From: Puniceibacterium antarcticum
GTDB taxonomy: Bacteria; Pseudomonadota; Alphaproteobacteria; Rhodobacterales; Rhodobacteraceae
Direction of reading: 5' to 3'
Assembly (NCBI RefSeq): GCF_002760615.1
Contig: NZ_AWWI01000182.1
Location: forward strand, 62,001 to 126,000
DNA length: 64,000 bases
Position numbers and translations under genes: made by a program. This document shows positions 19,466 through 28,605 of this stretch, piece by piece (position 1 is the stretch's first letter; the number at the start of each line of letters is the position of its first letter). Below the pieces are notes generated by a model. That model worked only from the letters and a program-made list of their open reading frames with translations. It did not search any database and was not told the origin of the DNA.

Positions 19466-19492
19466 AAAAGAGCGCGCGCGGCACGCGCGCTC
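19466..19492 (-). terminator. Terminator of der
   Basis: On the minus strand GAGCGCGCG-TGCCG-CGCGCGCTC is followed by TTTT, 19 bases after the der stop. It separates der from sulP. Confidence 0.8.
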
Positions 19493-19510
19493 AATGGGAT
19501 CAGGCCTGGC

Positions 19511-20968
19511 TCATTTGTTGGTTGGCCGCTTCCCAAGGTGCTTGGTCAAAGCGCCGGCATTGGTCTTGCGGCGGCCCTTATAGGGATTCTGATCCGACTG
19601 GCCGCGCATATAAAGGCGGATCGGCGTGCCGGGCATGTCGAAATCTTCGCGCAAAGAGTTCACGAGGTAGCGCGAATAGCTTTCCGGCATCTTGTCGGGA
19701 TGCGAGCACATCACCACAAAGCCTGGGGGACGGGTCTTGGCCTGCGTCATGTAGCGCAGCTTGATCCGCTTGCCCTGCGGCGCGGGGGGCGGGTGCTGTT
19801 CCAGCATGCCCGACAGCCAGCGGTTCAGCTGGGCGGTGGTCACGCGGCGGTTCCAGACGGTGTGCGCTTTCATGATTGCCGCATGCAGGCGGTCCAGCCC
19901 CTTGCCAGTCTTGGCGGAAACCGTGACAAGCGGCGCGCCGCGCAGCTGGGGCAGCAGGCGCGTGAATTCCTCGCGCAGCATTTTCAGCTTGTCCTGCTTG
20001 TCGTCTTCGATGTCCCATTTGTTGACCGCGATGACCACGGCGCGGCCTTCGCGTTCGGCCAGATCCGCGATGCGCAGATCCTGCTGTTCGAACGGAATGG
20101 CTGCGTCGAGCAGAATAACCACCACCTCGGCGAATTTTACCGCGCGCAACCCGTCAGAGACCGACAGCTTTTCCAGTTTTTCCTGAATCTTGGCCTTTTT
20201 GCGCATGCCGGCCGTGTCAAAGATGCGCATTGGCACACCTTCCCAGTCGATCTGCACGGAAATCGCATCGCGGGTGATCCCGGCCTCTGGCCCGGTCAGC
20301 AGGCGCTCTTCTCCCATGATCTGGTTGATCAGGGTGGATTTGCCCGCATTGGGGCGGCCCACGACGGCGATCTGCAGCGGCTTTGCCTTGGTGATGGGGC
20401 GGGGCGAATCAACATCCTCTTCGCCGACATCCACATCGATTTCGGGCGCTTCTTCTTCGGCGCTCTCTTCATAGGCGTCCGACAGCGGCATGAGCTGGGC
20501 ATAAAGGTCGTTCAGACCTTCGCCATGTTCTGCCGACAGGCGGATGGGTTCGCCAAGGCCAAGGCCATAGGCCTCAAGCACACCGGCGTCCGCCGCCGAT
20601 CCTTCGCCCTTGTTTGCGGCAAGGATCACATGTTTGGCACGTTTGCGCAGGATTTCGGCCAGAACTTCGTCCATGGGCGTCACACCGGCGCGTGCGTCGA
20701 TCAAGAACAGGCAGATATCCGCCATATCGACGGCCCGTTCGGTCAGCTTGCGCATCCGGCCCTGCAGCGATTCGTCAGTTGCCTCTTCAAGGCCGGCGGT
20801 GTCGATCACGGTGAATCGCAGATCGCCGAGGCGCGCCGCACCTTCGCGCAGATCGCGGGTCACACCCGGCTGATCGTCGACCAAAGCCAGACGTTTGCCC
20901 ACAAGGCGGTTGAACAGGGTAGATTTGCCCACATTGGGGCGTCCCACGATGGCGAGGGAAAATGTCAT
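19511..20968 (-). CDS. der: Ribosome biogenesis GTPase Der (EngA)
   Basis: A 485-residue protein with tandem GTPase domains: Walker A GRPNVGKS at residues 8-15 and a second, GRPNAGKS, near residue 205. Each has its DTAG motif, and the second has a clear NKWD. A C-terminal KH-like domain follows, ending in a basic tail. Der acts in 50S subunit maturation. An acidic linker rich in Glu and Asp (about residues 168-188) separates the domains. It follows bamB after 62 bases, the classical yfgM-bamB-der order. Confidence 0.97.
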   Translation of the reverse strand: MTFSLAIVGRPNVGKSTLFNRLVGKRLALVDDQPGVTRDLREGAARLGDLRFTVIDTAGLEEATDESLQGRMRKLTERAVDMADICLFLIDARAGVTPMDEVLAEILRKRAKHVILAANKGEGSAADAGVLEAYGLGLGEPIRLSAEHGEGLNDLYAQLMPLSDAYEESAEEEAPEIDVDVGEEDVDSPRPITKAKPLQIAVVGRPNAGKSTLINQIMGEERLLTGPEAGITRDAISVQIDWEGVPMRIFDTAGMRKKAKIQEKLEKLSVSDGLRAVKFAEVVVILLDAAIPFEQQDLRIADLAEREGRAVVIAVNKWDIEDDKQDKLKMLREEFTRLLPQLRGAPLVTVSAKTGKGLDRLHAAIMKAHTVWNRRVTTAQLNRWLSGMLEQHPPPAPQGKRIKLRYMTQAKTRPPGFVVMCSHPDKMPESYSRYLVNSLREDFDMPGTPIRLYMRGQSDQNPYKGRRKTNAGALTKHLGKRPTNK

Positions 20969-21030
20969 GGTCAGGCTCCTCGGGTCGGCATGCCGCCCGT
21001 TTCAAGCCGTCCCTCTATCGTAAAGCGCCG

Positions 21031-22380
21031 TCAACGGAAAGCGTGCAATTGCCCCTTGCCCGAGACCACGTAGAGCACGCCGTTCACAACGATGGGCCGG
21101 GTGGTCGCGCCGCCGTCTATGGCGGTCGAGGAGACAAGCGCGCCGCTGGCCGGATCAAAGCCGCGAATCTGCCCGTCGGTCGAAGCGACGATCAGCCGAC
21201 CACCCGCCATGATCGGGCCAAGATTGGCATAGGTGCGGTCCCGCTGTTTCTGCGGATTCTTGCGCTGCAGGTATCCCGGCAGGTCCACTTCCCAGATCTG
21301 GGTGCCGTCGCGGGCATCGAGCCGCACCAGCTTGTTTCGGTCAGAGACAAAGAACACCGAATCCCCTGCGGGCCACATGGGACCCAGCGCGCCCTGCTGG
21401 GCCGTCCAGCGCCGTTCGCCCGTCGCCTTGTCAAAGGCGACCGTGCGGCCAGAGAAATTGCCGGCATAGACGCTGTCGCCCGCGATCAGCGGATCGCCGG
21501 TCACATCGTTGATCAGCGCAATGGCAGACCCCGTGCGCCCGCCCACGATTGCCGCGTTCCACAGACGCAGGCCGCCCTGACGGAAGGCCGCCTGAACGGT
21601 GCCGTCGCCATAGGCAAAGACCACGCGCTGATCATCCACGGCCGGGGCCGGGGCGCCTGCCACGTTGTTGATATTGCCGACACCTTCGATCTGCCAGCGG
21701 ATGCGTCCATCCTGCGCCTCGATCGCCCAGCCCAGTGTGTCGCCCGAGGTGAGGTAGATCACGCCGTCGCGGTAGGTCGGTGCACCGGTGGCGGTGTTGT
21801 CGAGCCGCTGGGTCCAGATTTCGGCGCCTGTGGCGGCATCAAGTGCGCTGAGCGTGCCAAAGCCGGAACTTACGTAAAGCCGCCCGTTTGCGGCGGCGAA
21901 TCCGCCGCCCTGCGCCTGGTCATCCGCATCGCGCAGCGGCGTCAGATCATGGGTCCAGAGCACCCGCCCCGCCGTCGACACGGCTGTGACCTTGCTGGCG
22001 CTGTCCATGGTGAAGATGCGCCCGTCCAGCGCCACCGGATCGGTGTTGAGCTTGTACCGGCTGCTGTCACCCTGCCCGATGTTCACCGCCCAGAGCGGCG
22101 ACAGGCTGGCGGCAAGTGCTGCATTTTCCGTGCGCACAAAGGGGCTGACCGCGCTTTGCGGCCAGGAGGTGTTTGCGACCTGTCCCGCAAGGCTGATCGC
22201 CCGGGCGCTGTTGGGCGGCGGCGCAGGTTCGGCGCCGCGCGATTGCAGCACTTCGCGGATGCCAAGGCGTTCGCCGGGCAGAATCGGTTCGTTTTCGCCA
22301 CAGGCGGCCAGCAGGGTCGCCCCCAGCAGTCCGGCGAGTATCGTGAAATTGCGCAAAGCTCTGCCCCCGTGGTCCGTCAT
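21031..22380 (-). CDS. bamB: Outer membrane assembly lipoprotein BamB-like (PQQ-type beta-propeller)
   Basis: A 449-residue lipoprotein with signal peptide and lipobox LLAAC, then repeated beta-propeller blades with motifs such as LSALDAATGAEIWTQRL, VAFDKATGERRWTAQ and VRLDARDGTQIWEVDL. BamB is the propeller subunit of the BAM complex that inserts outer-membrane beta-barrels. The position between yfgM and der supports this over a PQQ enzyme, and no dehydrogenase motif is seen. The ATG at 22380 is used; a TTG eight codons later, after a run of G residues, is an alternative. Confidence 0.87.
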   Translation of the reverse strand: MTDHGGRALRNFTILAGLLGATLLAACGENEPILPGERLGIREVLQSRGAEPAPPPNSARAISLAGQVANTSWPQSAVSPFVRTENAALAASLSPLWAVNIGQGDSSRYKLNTDPVALDGRIFTMDSASKVTAVSTAGRVLWTHDLTPLRDADDQAQGGGFAAANGRLYVSSGFGTLSALDAATGAEIWTQRLDNTATGAPTYRDGVIYLTSGDTLGWAIEAQDGRIRWQIEGVGNINNVAGAPAPAVDDQRVVFAYGDGTVQAAFRQGGLRLWNAAIVGGRTGSAIALINDVTGDPLIAGDSVYAGNFSGRTVAFDKATGERRWTAQQGALGPMWPAGDSVFFVSDRNKLVRLDARDGTQIWEVDLPGYLQRKNPQKQRDRTYANLGPIMAGGRLIVASTDGQIRGFDPASGALVSSTAIDGGATTRPIVVNGVLYVVSGKGQLHAFR

Positions 22381-22444
22381 CGTCTTGCTGTGCCCTGCCG
22401 GTGCGGCGGGGCTGCCCCGTCCAACCGGACCGGGGCGGATTTTG

Positions 22445-23101
22445 TCAGGCTGCATCAAGCGTTCCGCCCAGCGACACAATCAACTGCGACGCGCGGCGGC
22501 GCAAGCCTGTCGTGGTCTGGCTGTCGGACAGAATCACCTTCAGCTTTTCGATTGCAGCGTCGGTATCGCCCGCTTCGATGTCCAGCAGGGCCAGCTGTTC
22601 CTCGGCCAGAAGCCGCAGGGCAGAGCCGGGTGTCGCCAGATCCTGAAACCCGGCGCGGCGTTCGTCGATGGTCAGGGTGCTGTGCGCGCTTGTCATCGCC
22701 TTGAAGCTGGCGATCTGGCGGTAGATCAGCGGCACGGCATTGTCATTGGCCACGGATTCGAGCGTCTGCGTCGCGGCAGCGCCCTGATCGGCGTCGCCTT
22801 GTTGCGAGGCGAGCAGCATGTTCAGAACGGCCTTTGCGCCGGGCTGAGCGGGTGTGATCGCCTCAAGTGCTGTGATGCGCGCCGCTGTATCCGGCTCTTC
22901 GAGAGCGGCGGTGATCGCATCCCCAAAGGCCTGCGCTGCGGCCTCATCCTGCACCTTCTGATATTCGCGCCAGGCGGCCCCGCCGACGATCAAGATCACC
23001 CCCAGGACAGCGATCCAGCCATATTTCCGAAGCCCGCCATACAGCCGGTCGCGCCGGACCTCTTCGGTCACTTCGTTGATGAAACTGTCGGTATTGCTCA
23101 A
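22445..23101 (-). CDS. YfgM-like TPR membrane protein
   Basis: A 218-residue protein with an N-terminal cytoplasmic tail, one helix (YGWIAVLGVILIVGGAAW, about residues 27-44) and a periplasmic TPR-like alpha-solenoid. This is the architecture of YfgM, which links SecYEG to periplasmic chaperones. It opens with EVTEEVRRDRLY, common in alphaproteobacterial members. It is followed by bamB and der as in enterobacteria. No enzyme motif is present. Confidence 0.8.
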   Translation of the reverse strand: MSNTDSFINEVTEEVRRDRLYGGLRKYGWIAVLGVILIVGGAAWREYQKVQDEAAAQAFGDAITAALEEPDTAARITALEAITPAQPGAKAVLNMLLASQQGDADQGAAATQTLESVANDNAVPLIYRQIASFKAMTSAHSTLTIDERRAGFQDLATPGSALRLLAEEQLALLDIEAGDTDAAIEKLKVILSDSQTTTGLRRRASQLIVSLGGTLDAA

Positions 23102-23433
23102 GGGGCGCCTCGCATCGGGTTATCCGGTTGGCCCCCTCTTAACCCGCCTGCCGGTGACTGCCAAGCCATCTGATCCCGGCGCGGCATTCCCCGCCTGCAC
23201 CCCCGTGTGCACCCCCGTGTGCACCGCTGCCTGCCCCGACCGGCGCTGCGCTGTGACGGCTGCGACATCCCCGACAGGATGTGGCATCTAAATTGACTTC
23301 GCGTCACACTGCGGCTTGAGTGAAGATGATGCAGATTTTAGTCTGAAACGGCCTTTCGCGCGTAAGCAGGGGGAGATCAGACCAGACTGCCGGGCCTGCG
23401 GGCCGGATTCCAAGCCAGACAGGACCCTTTGCC
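23102..23433. other. Intergenic region before the RND operon, with a 12-bp tandem repeat
   Basis: This 332-base gap has no convincing gene. It holds 2.6 copies of TGCACCCCCGTG at 23196-23227 and presumably the divergent promoters of yfgM (minus) and the efflux operon (plus). No clear operator or -35/-10 pair was identified. Confidence 0.5.
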
Positions 23434-24729
23434 ATGCGTCTTCTTCCGATCCTGACCGCCTTGACCGTCGCCATCGTGCTCTATGCCCTGGTGATCGAGC
23501 GGGACCGGCTGATGCAGTTCGCGCAGGCGATGAGCCCGGGGGACACGGCCGAACCGGTCGCCGCGCCCGAGGCTGAGAGCGCGCCCGCGCCCGGCACGGC
23601 GGCGGGCGTTGTTGCGGTGATGGCGATGCATTCGATTGCGCAAGAGGTGGACAGCGCCGTTGTGCTGCGTGGCGAAACCCAGGCGCTGCGCGCTGTGGAT
23701 GTGCTGGCGGAAAGCAGCGGCAAGGTGATTTCAGATCCGCTGCGCAAGGGCAGTTCTGTCGAGGCCGGACAGGTTCTGTGCAAGCTTGACCCCGGCACCA
23801 GCCTTGCCAATCTGGCCGAGGCGCAGGGCATGCTGTCCGAGGCGCGCGCCCGTATTCCAGAAACAGAGGCCCGCGTGCCAGAGGCCAGCGCCCGCGTCGA
23901 AGAGGCGCGCGCCCTGCTGCAGGAGGCCCAGATCAACGAGAATGCCGCAACCAAGCTGTCGCAGGGTGGATTCGCCAGCGACACCCGCGTGGCCGGCGCG
24001 CAGGCGTCCAAACGCAGCGCCGAGGCGGCGGTCAGCAGTGCCGAGGCGGGGCTGAAGGCGGCGCAATCGGGCATGCAGGGCGTCGATGCCGCAATCCAGA
24101 GCGCCGAGGCCGCCGTGGCCCGCGCCCAGACCGAGATTGACCGCCTGACGATCCATGCGCCGTTTTCCGGCCTGCTGGAAACCGACACCGCCGAGCTGGG
24201 CAGCCTGATGCAGTCGCAGGGGGGCAGCGGGCTGTGCGCAACGATCATCCAGCTTGACCCGATCAAGCTGGTGGGTTTTGTGCCAGAGCTGAGCGTGGCG
24301 CGCGTCAAGGTCGGCGCCCCCGCCGGGGCCCGCCTGACCGAAGGCGGCGATGTTGCGGGACAGGTGACCTTTCTGTCACGCAGCGCTGATCCGGTGACAC
24401 GCACCTTTCGGGTGGAAATCACCGTGCCCAACCCCGACCGTGCCCTGCGCGCCGGGCAGACGGCGGAAATCATGATCTCTGCCGCCGGGGCGCTTGCGCA
24501 TCTGGTGCCGCAATCGGCGCTGACGCTGAACGATGACGGCGCCCTGGGTGTGCGCGGGGTGGATGGCGACAGTCGCGCGCAGTTCCTGCCGGTCGAGGTG
24601 CTGCGCGACACGCCGCAGGGCATGTTGCTGACCGGGCTGCCGGATCAGGTCGACATCATCACCGTGGGTCAGGAATATGTCATCGACGATGTGCCCGTCG
24701 CCCCGAGTTTTGAGGATGTGATTCAATGA
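23434..24729 (+). CDS. RND efflux periplasmic adaptor (membrane fusion protein)
   Basis: A 431-residue HlyD/AcrA-type adaptor. The order is an N-terminal membrane anchor, a biotinyl-lipoyl half domain (VLAESSGKVISDPLRKGSSVEAGQVLCKLD), an alanine- and glutamate-rich coiled-coil hairpin (about residues 125-230), the second lipoyl half (RLTIHAPFSGLLETDTAELGSLM) and a beta-barrel domain. It bridges the inner-membrane pump and an outer-membrane channel. It overlaps the permease gene by four bases (ATGA). The outer-membrane channel gene is not in the window. Confidence 0.9.
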   Translation: MRLLPILTALTVAIVLYALVIERDRLMQFAQAMSPGDTAEPVAAPEAESAPAPGTAAGVVAVMAMHSIAQEVDSAVVLRGETQALRAVDVLAESSGKVISDPLRKGSSVEAGQVLCKLDPGTSLANLAEAQGMLSEARARIPETEARVPEASARVEEARALLQEAQINENAATKLSQGGFASDTRVAGAQASKRSAEAAVSSAEAGLKAAQSGMQGVDAAIQSAEAAVARAQTEIDRLTIHAPFSGLLETDTAELGSLMQSQGGSGLCATIIQLDPIKLVGFVPELSVARVKVGAPAGARLTEGGDVAGQVTFLSRSADPVTRTFRVEITVPNPDRALRAGQTAEIMISAAGALAHLVPQSALTLNDDGALGVRGVDGDSRAQFLPVEVLRDTPQGMLLTGLPDQVDIITVGQEYVIDDVPVAPSFEDVIQ

Positions 24730-27700
24730 CCGGTCTGGTCGACTGGGCCGCAAGCCGCGCGCGGATGGTGATGGCCTTCATCCTGCTGAGCCTTGTGGTC
24801 GGCGCCTATGCCTATATCGCCCTGCCCAAGGAGGGCGAGCCGGATATCGAAATCCCGGCGCTGTTCGTCTCTGTCCCCTTTCCGGGCATTTCCGCAGAGG
24901 ATTCCGAGACGCTGCTGGTCAAGCCGATGGAAACGGAACTGTCGGATCTGGACGGGCTGAAGTCGCTGGGTGGCACCGCCGCCGAAGGCTATGCCGGCGC
25001 GCAGATGGAGTTCGAGTTCGGCTGGGACAAGACCAAGATCATGGCCGATGTGCGTGACGCCATGACCAAGGCGCAGGCGAAATTCCCCGCCGGAGCCGAA
25101 CAGTACACGATCACCGAGATCAACTTTTCCGAATTTCCGATCATCATCGTGAACCTGACCGGCGCAGTGCCCGAACGCACCATGGCCCGCGTGGCCAAGG
25201 ATCTGCAGGATCGCCTTGAAGGGCTGGACGCGGTGTTGGAGGCCGGGATCGCCGGGCAGCGTGACGAGATGATCGAGGTGCAGATCGATCCGCTGCGGCT
25301 TGAATCCTACAATGTCACGGCGGGTGAGCTGATCAATGTGGTGCAGAACAACAACCAGCTGATCGCGGCGGGTGAGGTCGAGACCCAGAACGGCACGTTT
25401 TCCGTCAAGATCCCGTCAAGCTTCAGCACCCCGCAGGACATCTATGCCCTGCCGGTCAAGGTGAACGGCGACAGGGTGGTGACGCTGGGGGATCTGGCGC
25501 GCATCACGCTGACCTTCGAGGACCGCACCGGCACCGCACGGTTCAACGGCGAAAATGCGATTGCCCTGCAGGTGGTCAAGCGCAAGGGGTTCAACCTGAT
25601 CGACACGGTGGATCAGATCAAGGCCGAGGTGGCGGCGGCCGAACAGGCCTGGCCGCCCGATCTGCGCGCGGCGGTGAAGCTGGGCACGTCCAACGACCAG
25701 TCCCGGCAAGTGGAAAGCATGGTCAGCCAGCTTGAGGGGTCGGTTTTGACCGCCATCGCGCTGGTGATGATCGTGGTGCTTGCCTCGCTTGGCACGCGGC
25801 CCGCCTTGCTGGTGGGGTTCGCCATTCCGACGTCTTTCCTGCTGTGCTTTGCCTTCCTCGCGCTGATGGGAATCAGCATTTCCAACATCGTGATGTTCGG
25901 CCTGATTCTGGCGGTGGGCATGCTGGTCGATGGGGCCATCGTGGTGGTGGAATATGCCGACAAGCGCATTTCCGAAGGGGTCGGCCCCATGAGCGCCTAT
26001 GTCGAGGCGGCAAAGCGGATGTTCTGGCCGGTGGTGTCGTCCACCGCGACCACGCTATGCGCCTTTATGCCCATGCTGTTCTGGCCGGGTGTGCCGGGGC
26101 AGTTCATGGGGATGCTGCCGGTCACGCTGATCTTCGTGCTCTCGGCTTCGCTTGTGGTGGCGCTGATCTATCTGCCGGTGATGGGGGGCGTGTCGGGACG
26201 GTTTTCCCGCCAGCTGGACCGCGCAACAGAGGTGCTGAAACGTCGCCTGCCCTGGATTGTGCGCGCCGCCCTGGTGCCGCTGGTGCTGTTTGGCATGTTT
26301 GTCGGCGCAATGATGGTGCTGAACCCGGCCTATCTGTTTGCGCCCATCGCCCCCGGCCCGCTGGGGCGGCTGCCGGGTGTTGTGGTGTTCACCCTGTTTG
26401 CCGTCTGCGCGTCGGTTGTGATGGATGCCGCCCGGATCGAGCGGCGCAGAGGCCGCATCGACGGGCGGTACCGGCGGACGGCGTTTGGCTGGTGCATCGC
26501 GGCCCTGACCGCCAATCCGATCATGCCGCTGGTCACCATCGGGCTGGTCGGGGTGTTTGTGGTCAGCACCTTCAGCTATTACGGCGCGCATAACAACGGC
26601 GTTGAATTCTTTGTCGATTCCGAACCGGAACAGGCGATTGTCTATGTCCGCGCACGCGGCAACCTCAGCCTGACCGAAAAGGATGCGCTGGTGAAGCGGG
26701 CCGAGGCGGTGGTGCTGGCCCATCCCGGCGTCAGAAGCAGCTTTGCCTTTGCCGGTCAGGGCGGGCTGGATTCCAACAATGGCGGTGCACAGGGCCCCAA
26801 GGACGAGATCGGCCAGATCCAGTTCGAGATGATCCCTTGGGAAGAGCGCGCCGACCGTCCCGATCTGGACGGCAATCTTGTCATTCAGGAGTTGAGCAGC
26901 GCGCTGGCGAAGATCCCCGGCATCAAGACCGAGGTTACCGCGCTGGAGGGCGGGCCTGCCAGTGGCAAGCCGCTGCATCTGCGCCTCAAGGGGGATGACT
27001 GGCAGACCCTGCTGGAGGCGACCACGCGGACGCGCGCAAAGTTCGAGCAAACACCCGGGCTGACCCAGATCGAAGACACGCTGCCCCTGCCCGGCATCGA
27101 CTGGCAGATCGACGTGGATGTGGAAAAGGCCGGCCGCTACGGTGCCAACGTCGCCGCCGTGGGCGCCATGGTGCAGCTGGTCACGCGCGGGCTGCTGCTT
27201 GACACGATGCGGGTCGATTCGTCGGACGAGGAAATCGACATCCGCGTGCGCCTGCCCGAACGGGACCGGCTGCTCTCGACACTGGACACGCTCAAGGTGC
27301 GCACGGCGGACGGGCTTGTGCCGCTGTCAAACTTTGTCACCCGCAAGCCGGTGGCCAAACTGGCCGAGATCAACCGGATCGACCAGAAGCGCTACTTTGA
27401 CGTCAAGGCGGATGTGAGCCCCGGTCTGGTCAGCCTTGTCACCGGCAGCGGCGCCTCTGTGCAGACCCTTGCACTGGCAGGCACGAACCCGAGCGCCGGT
27501 CTGGTTTCCTTTGCCTTTGACGGCGGCGACTACGCGGTGGCACCAGAACTGCTGCAACCGTTGCAGGCCGCAGCGCAGGGCGGCGATCTGCGCGCGGTGC
27601 CGGTCAATGCCAATGAACGCATCGCTGTGATGAACGACTGGCTGGCCACAAATCCGCTGCCCGCCGGGATCACCACGGAATGGACCGGCGATCAGGAGGA

Positions 27701-28424
27701 ACAGGAGGAAAGCACCGCCTTTCTGGGCAAGGCCTTTGGCGCGGCGCTGGGGCTGATGTTCATCATCCTGCTGGCGCAGTTCAATTCCTTCTACAATGCC
27801 ACGCTGGTGCTGCTGGCGGTGGTGCTGTCCACCGCCGGCGTGCTGATCGGGATGCTGGTGATGGGGCAGACCTTCAGCATCATCATGACCGGCACCGGGA
27901 TCGTCGCGCTGGCGGGAATCGTCGTGAACAACAACATTGTGCTGATCGACACCTATCAGGAATACGAACGCTTCATGCCACGGATCGAGGCGATCATCCG
28001 CACCGCAGAGGACCGCATCCGCCCGGTTCTGCTGACCACGATCACCACCATGGCGGGGCTGGCACCGATGATGTTCGGCCTCAGCCTTGATTTCTTCGGT
28101 GGCGGCTATTCCATCGATTCGCCGACAGCCCTGTGGTGGAAACAGCTGGCGACGGCGGTGGTGTTCGGTCTGGGGATCGCGACGGTGCTGACGCTGGTGT
28201 TCACCCCGTCGATGCTGGCGCTGCGGGTCTGGCTTGTCACCTATGCGGGCTGGTTCGCCCGGCTGCTGGCACGCCTGTCGCTGGGACGCTCCAGTCGCGC
28301 CGCGCGGGACTGGGCGCTGCACCGCGCCGCCCGCCGCATCCGTGCGCCCGAAATCCTGTGGGAAGAAGAGACGACTGCGCCCGACATCGTGCAAAAAGGC
28401 CACCCGCTGCGCGCGGCAGAATAG
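24726..28424 (+). CDS. RND efflux permease with an enlarged central membrane region
   Basis: A 1232-residue AcrB/MexF-type proton-driven pump. Signatures are the start of helix 1, MVDGAIVVVEYADKRIS in helix 4 (the proton relay aspartates are expected here), two large periplasmic loops, and the second half with GIVALAGIVVNNNIVLIDTY. It exceeds the usual length of about 1040 because residues 510-570 contain two additional hydrophobic stretches around a basic RIERRRGRIDGRYRR segment, before the seventh canonical helix (near 26510-26580). The substrate is unknown. The start is coupled to the adaptor gene. Confidence 0.9.
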   Translation: MTGLVDWAASRARMVMAFILLSLVVGAYAYIALPKEGEPDIEIPALFVSVPFPGISAEDSETLLVKPMETELSDLDGLKSLGGTAAEGYAGAQMEFEFGWDKTKIMADVRDAMTKAQAKFPAGAEQYTITEINFSEFPIIIVNLTGAVPERTMARVAKDLQDRLEGLDAVLEAGIAGQRDEMIEVQIDPLRLESYNVTAGELINVVQNNNQLIAAGEVETQNGTFSVKIPSSFSTPQDIYALPVKVNGDRVVTLGDLARITLTFEDRTGTARFNGENAIALQVVKRKGFNLIDTVDQIKAEVAAAEQAWPPDLRAAVKLGTSNDQSRQVESMVSQLEGSVLTAIALVMIVVLASLGTRPALLVGFAIPTSFLLCFAFLALMGISISNIVMFGLILAVGMLVDGAIVVVEYADKRISEGVGPMSAYVEAAKRMFWPVVSSTATTLCAFMPMLFWPGVPGQFMGMLPVTLIFVLSASLVVALIYLPVMGGVSGRFSRQLDRATEVLKRRLPWIVRAALVPLVLFGMFVGAMMVLNPAYLFAPIAPGPLGRLPGVVVFTLFAVCASVVMDAARIERRRGRIDGRYRRTAFGWCIAALTANPIMPLVTIGLVGVFVVSTFSYYGAHNNGVEFFVDSEPEQAIVYVRARGNLSLTEKDALVKRAEAVVLAHPGVRSSFAFAGQGGLDSNNGGAQGPKDEIGQIQFEMIPWEERADRPDLDGNLVIQELSSALAKIPGIKTEVTALEGGPASGKPLHLRLKGDDWQTLLEATTRTRAKFEQTPGLTQIEDTLPLPGIDWQIDVDVEKAGRYGANVAAVGAMVQLVTRGLLLDTMRVDSSDEEIDIRVRLPERDRLLSTLDTLKVRTADGLVPLSNFVTRKPVAKLAEINRIDQKRYFDVKADVSPGLVSLVTGSGASVQTLALAGTNPSAGLVSFAFDGGDYAVAPELLQPLQAAAQGGDLRAVPVNANERIAVMNDWLATNPLPAGITTEWTGDQEEQEESTAFLGKAFGAALGLMFIILLAQFNSFYNATLVLLAVVLSTAGVLIGMLVMGQTFSIIMTGTGIVALAGIVVNNNIVLIDTYQEYERFMPRIEAIIRTAEDRIRPVLLTTITTMAGLAPMMFGLSLDFFGGGYSIDSPTALWWKQLATAVVFGLGIATVLTLVFTPSMLALRVWLVTYAGWFARLLARLSLGRSSRAARDWALHRAARRIRAPEILWEEETTAPDIVQKGHPLRAAE

Positions 28425-28433
28425 CGCCGCCGC

Positions 28434-28455
28434 CGGAATTTTCGCGAAAATTCCG
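28434..28455. repeat. Perfect 22-bp AT-core palindrome after the RND operon
   Basis: Eleven-base arms CGGAATTTTCG and its exact complement form a perfect palindrome starting ten bases after the permease stop. A related element lies at 28573-28594. On RNA this could act as a 3'-end hairpin, though no T-run follows. Confidence 0.65.
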
Positions 28456-28572
28456 CACCGGTGGCCAGATTACCTGTCGGACCGCCACGGCACACCCCGC
28501 CAGCACAGGTCCCGCTCCGGGCCGCGTGCTGACCGCGCCACAGTTTTCGCGAAGCCAGAATTTTCGATAAGC

Positions 28573-28594
28573 CAGAATTTTCGAGAAAATTCTG
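28573..28594. repeat. AT-core inverted repeat before the ABC exporter stop codon
   Basis: Ten-base arms CAGAATTTTC and GAAAATTCTG flank GA. It is similar to the palindrome at 28434-28455, and a degenerate half-copy (AGAATTTTCGATAAG) precedes it at about 28557. It lies 12 bases beyond the end of the facing ABC exporter gene. Confidence 0.6.
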
Positions 28595-28605
28595 CGCCGA
28601 CCCTC

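Noticed and set aside
19427-21073. 548-codon plus-strand frame opposite der
   Set aside because: Shadow frame; der is unmistakable on the other strand.
23196-23227. Short tandem repeat considered as a CRISPR-like or iteron array
   Set aside because: Only 2.6 copies of a 12-base GC-rich unit without spacers; simple-sequence slippage is the easier explanation.
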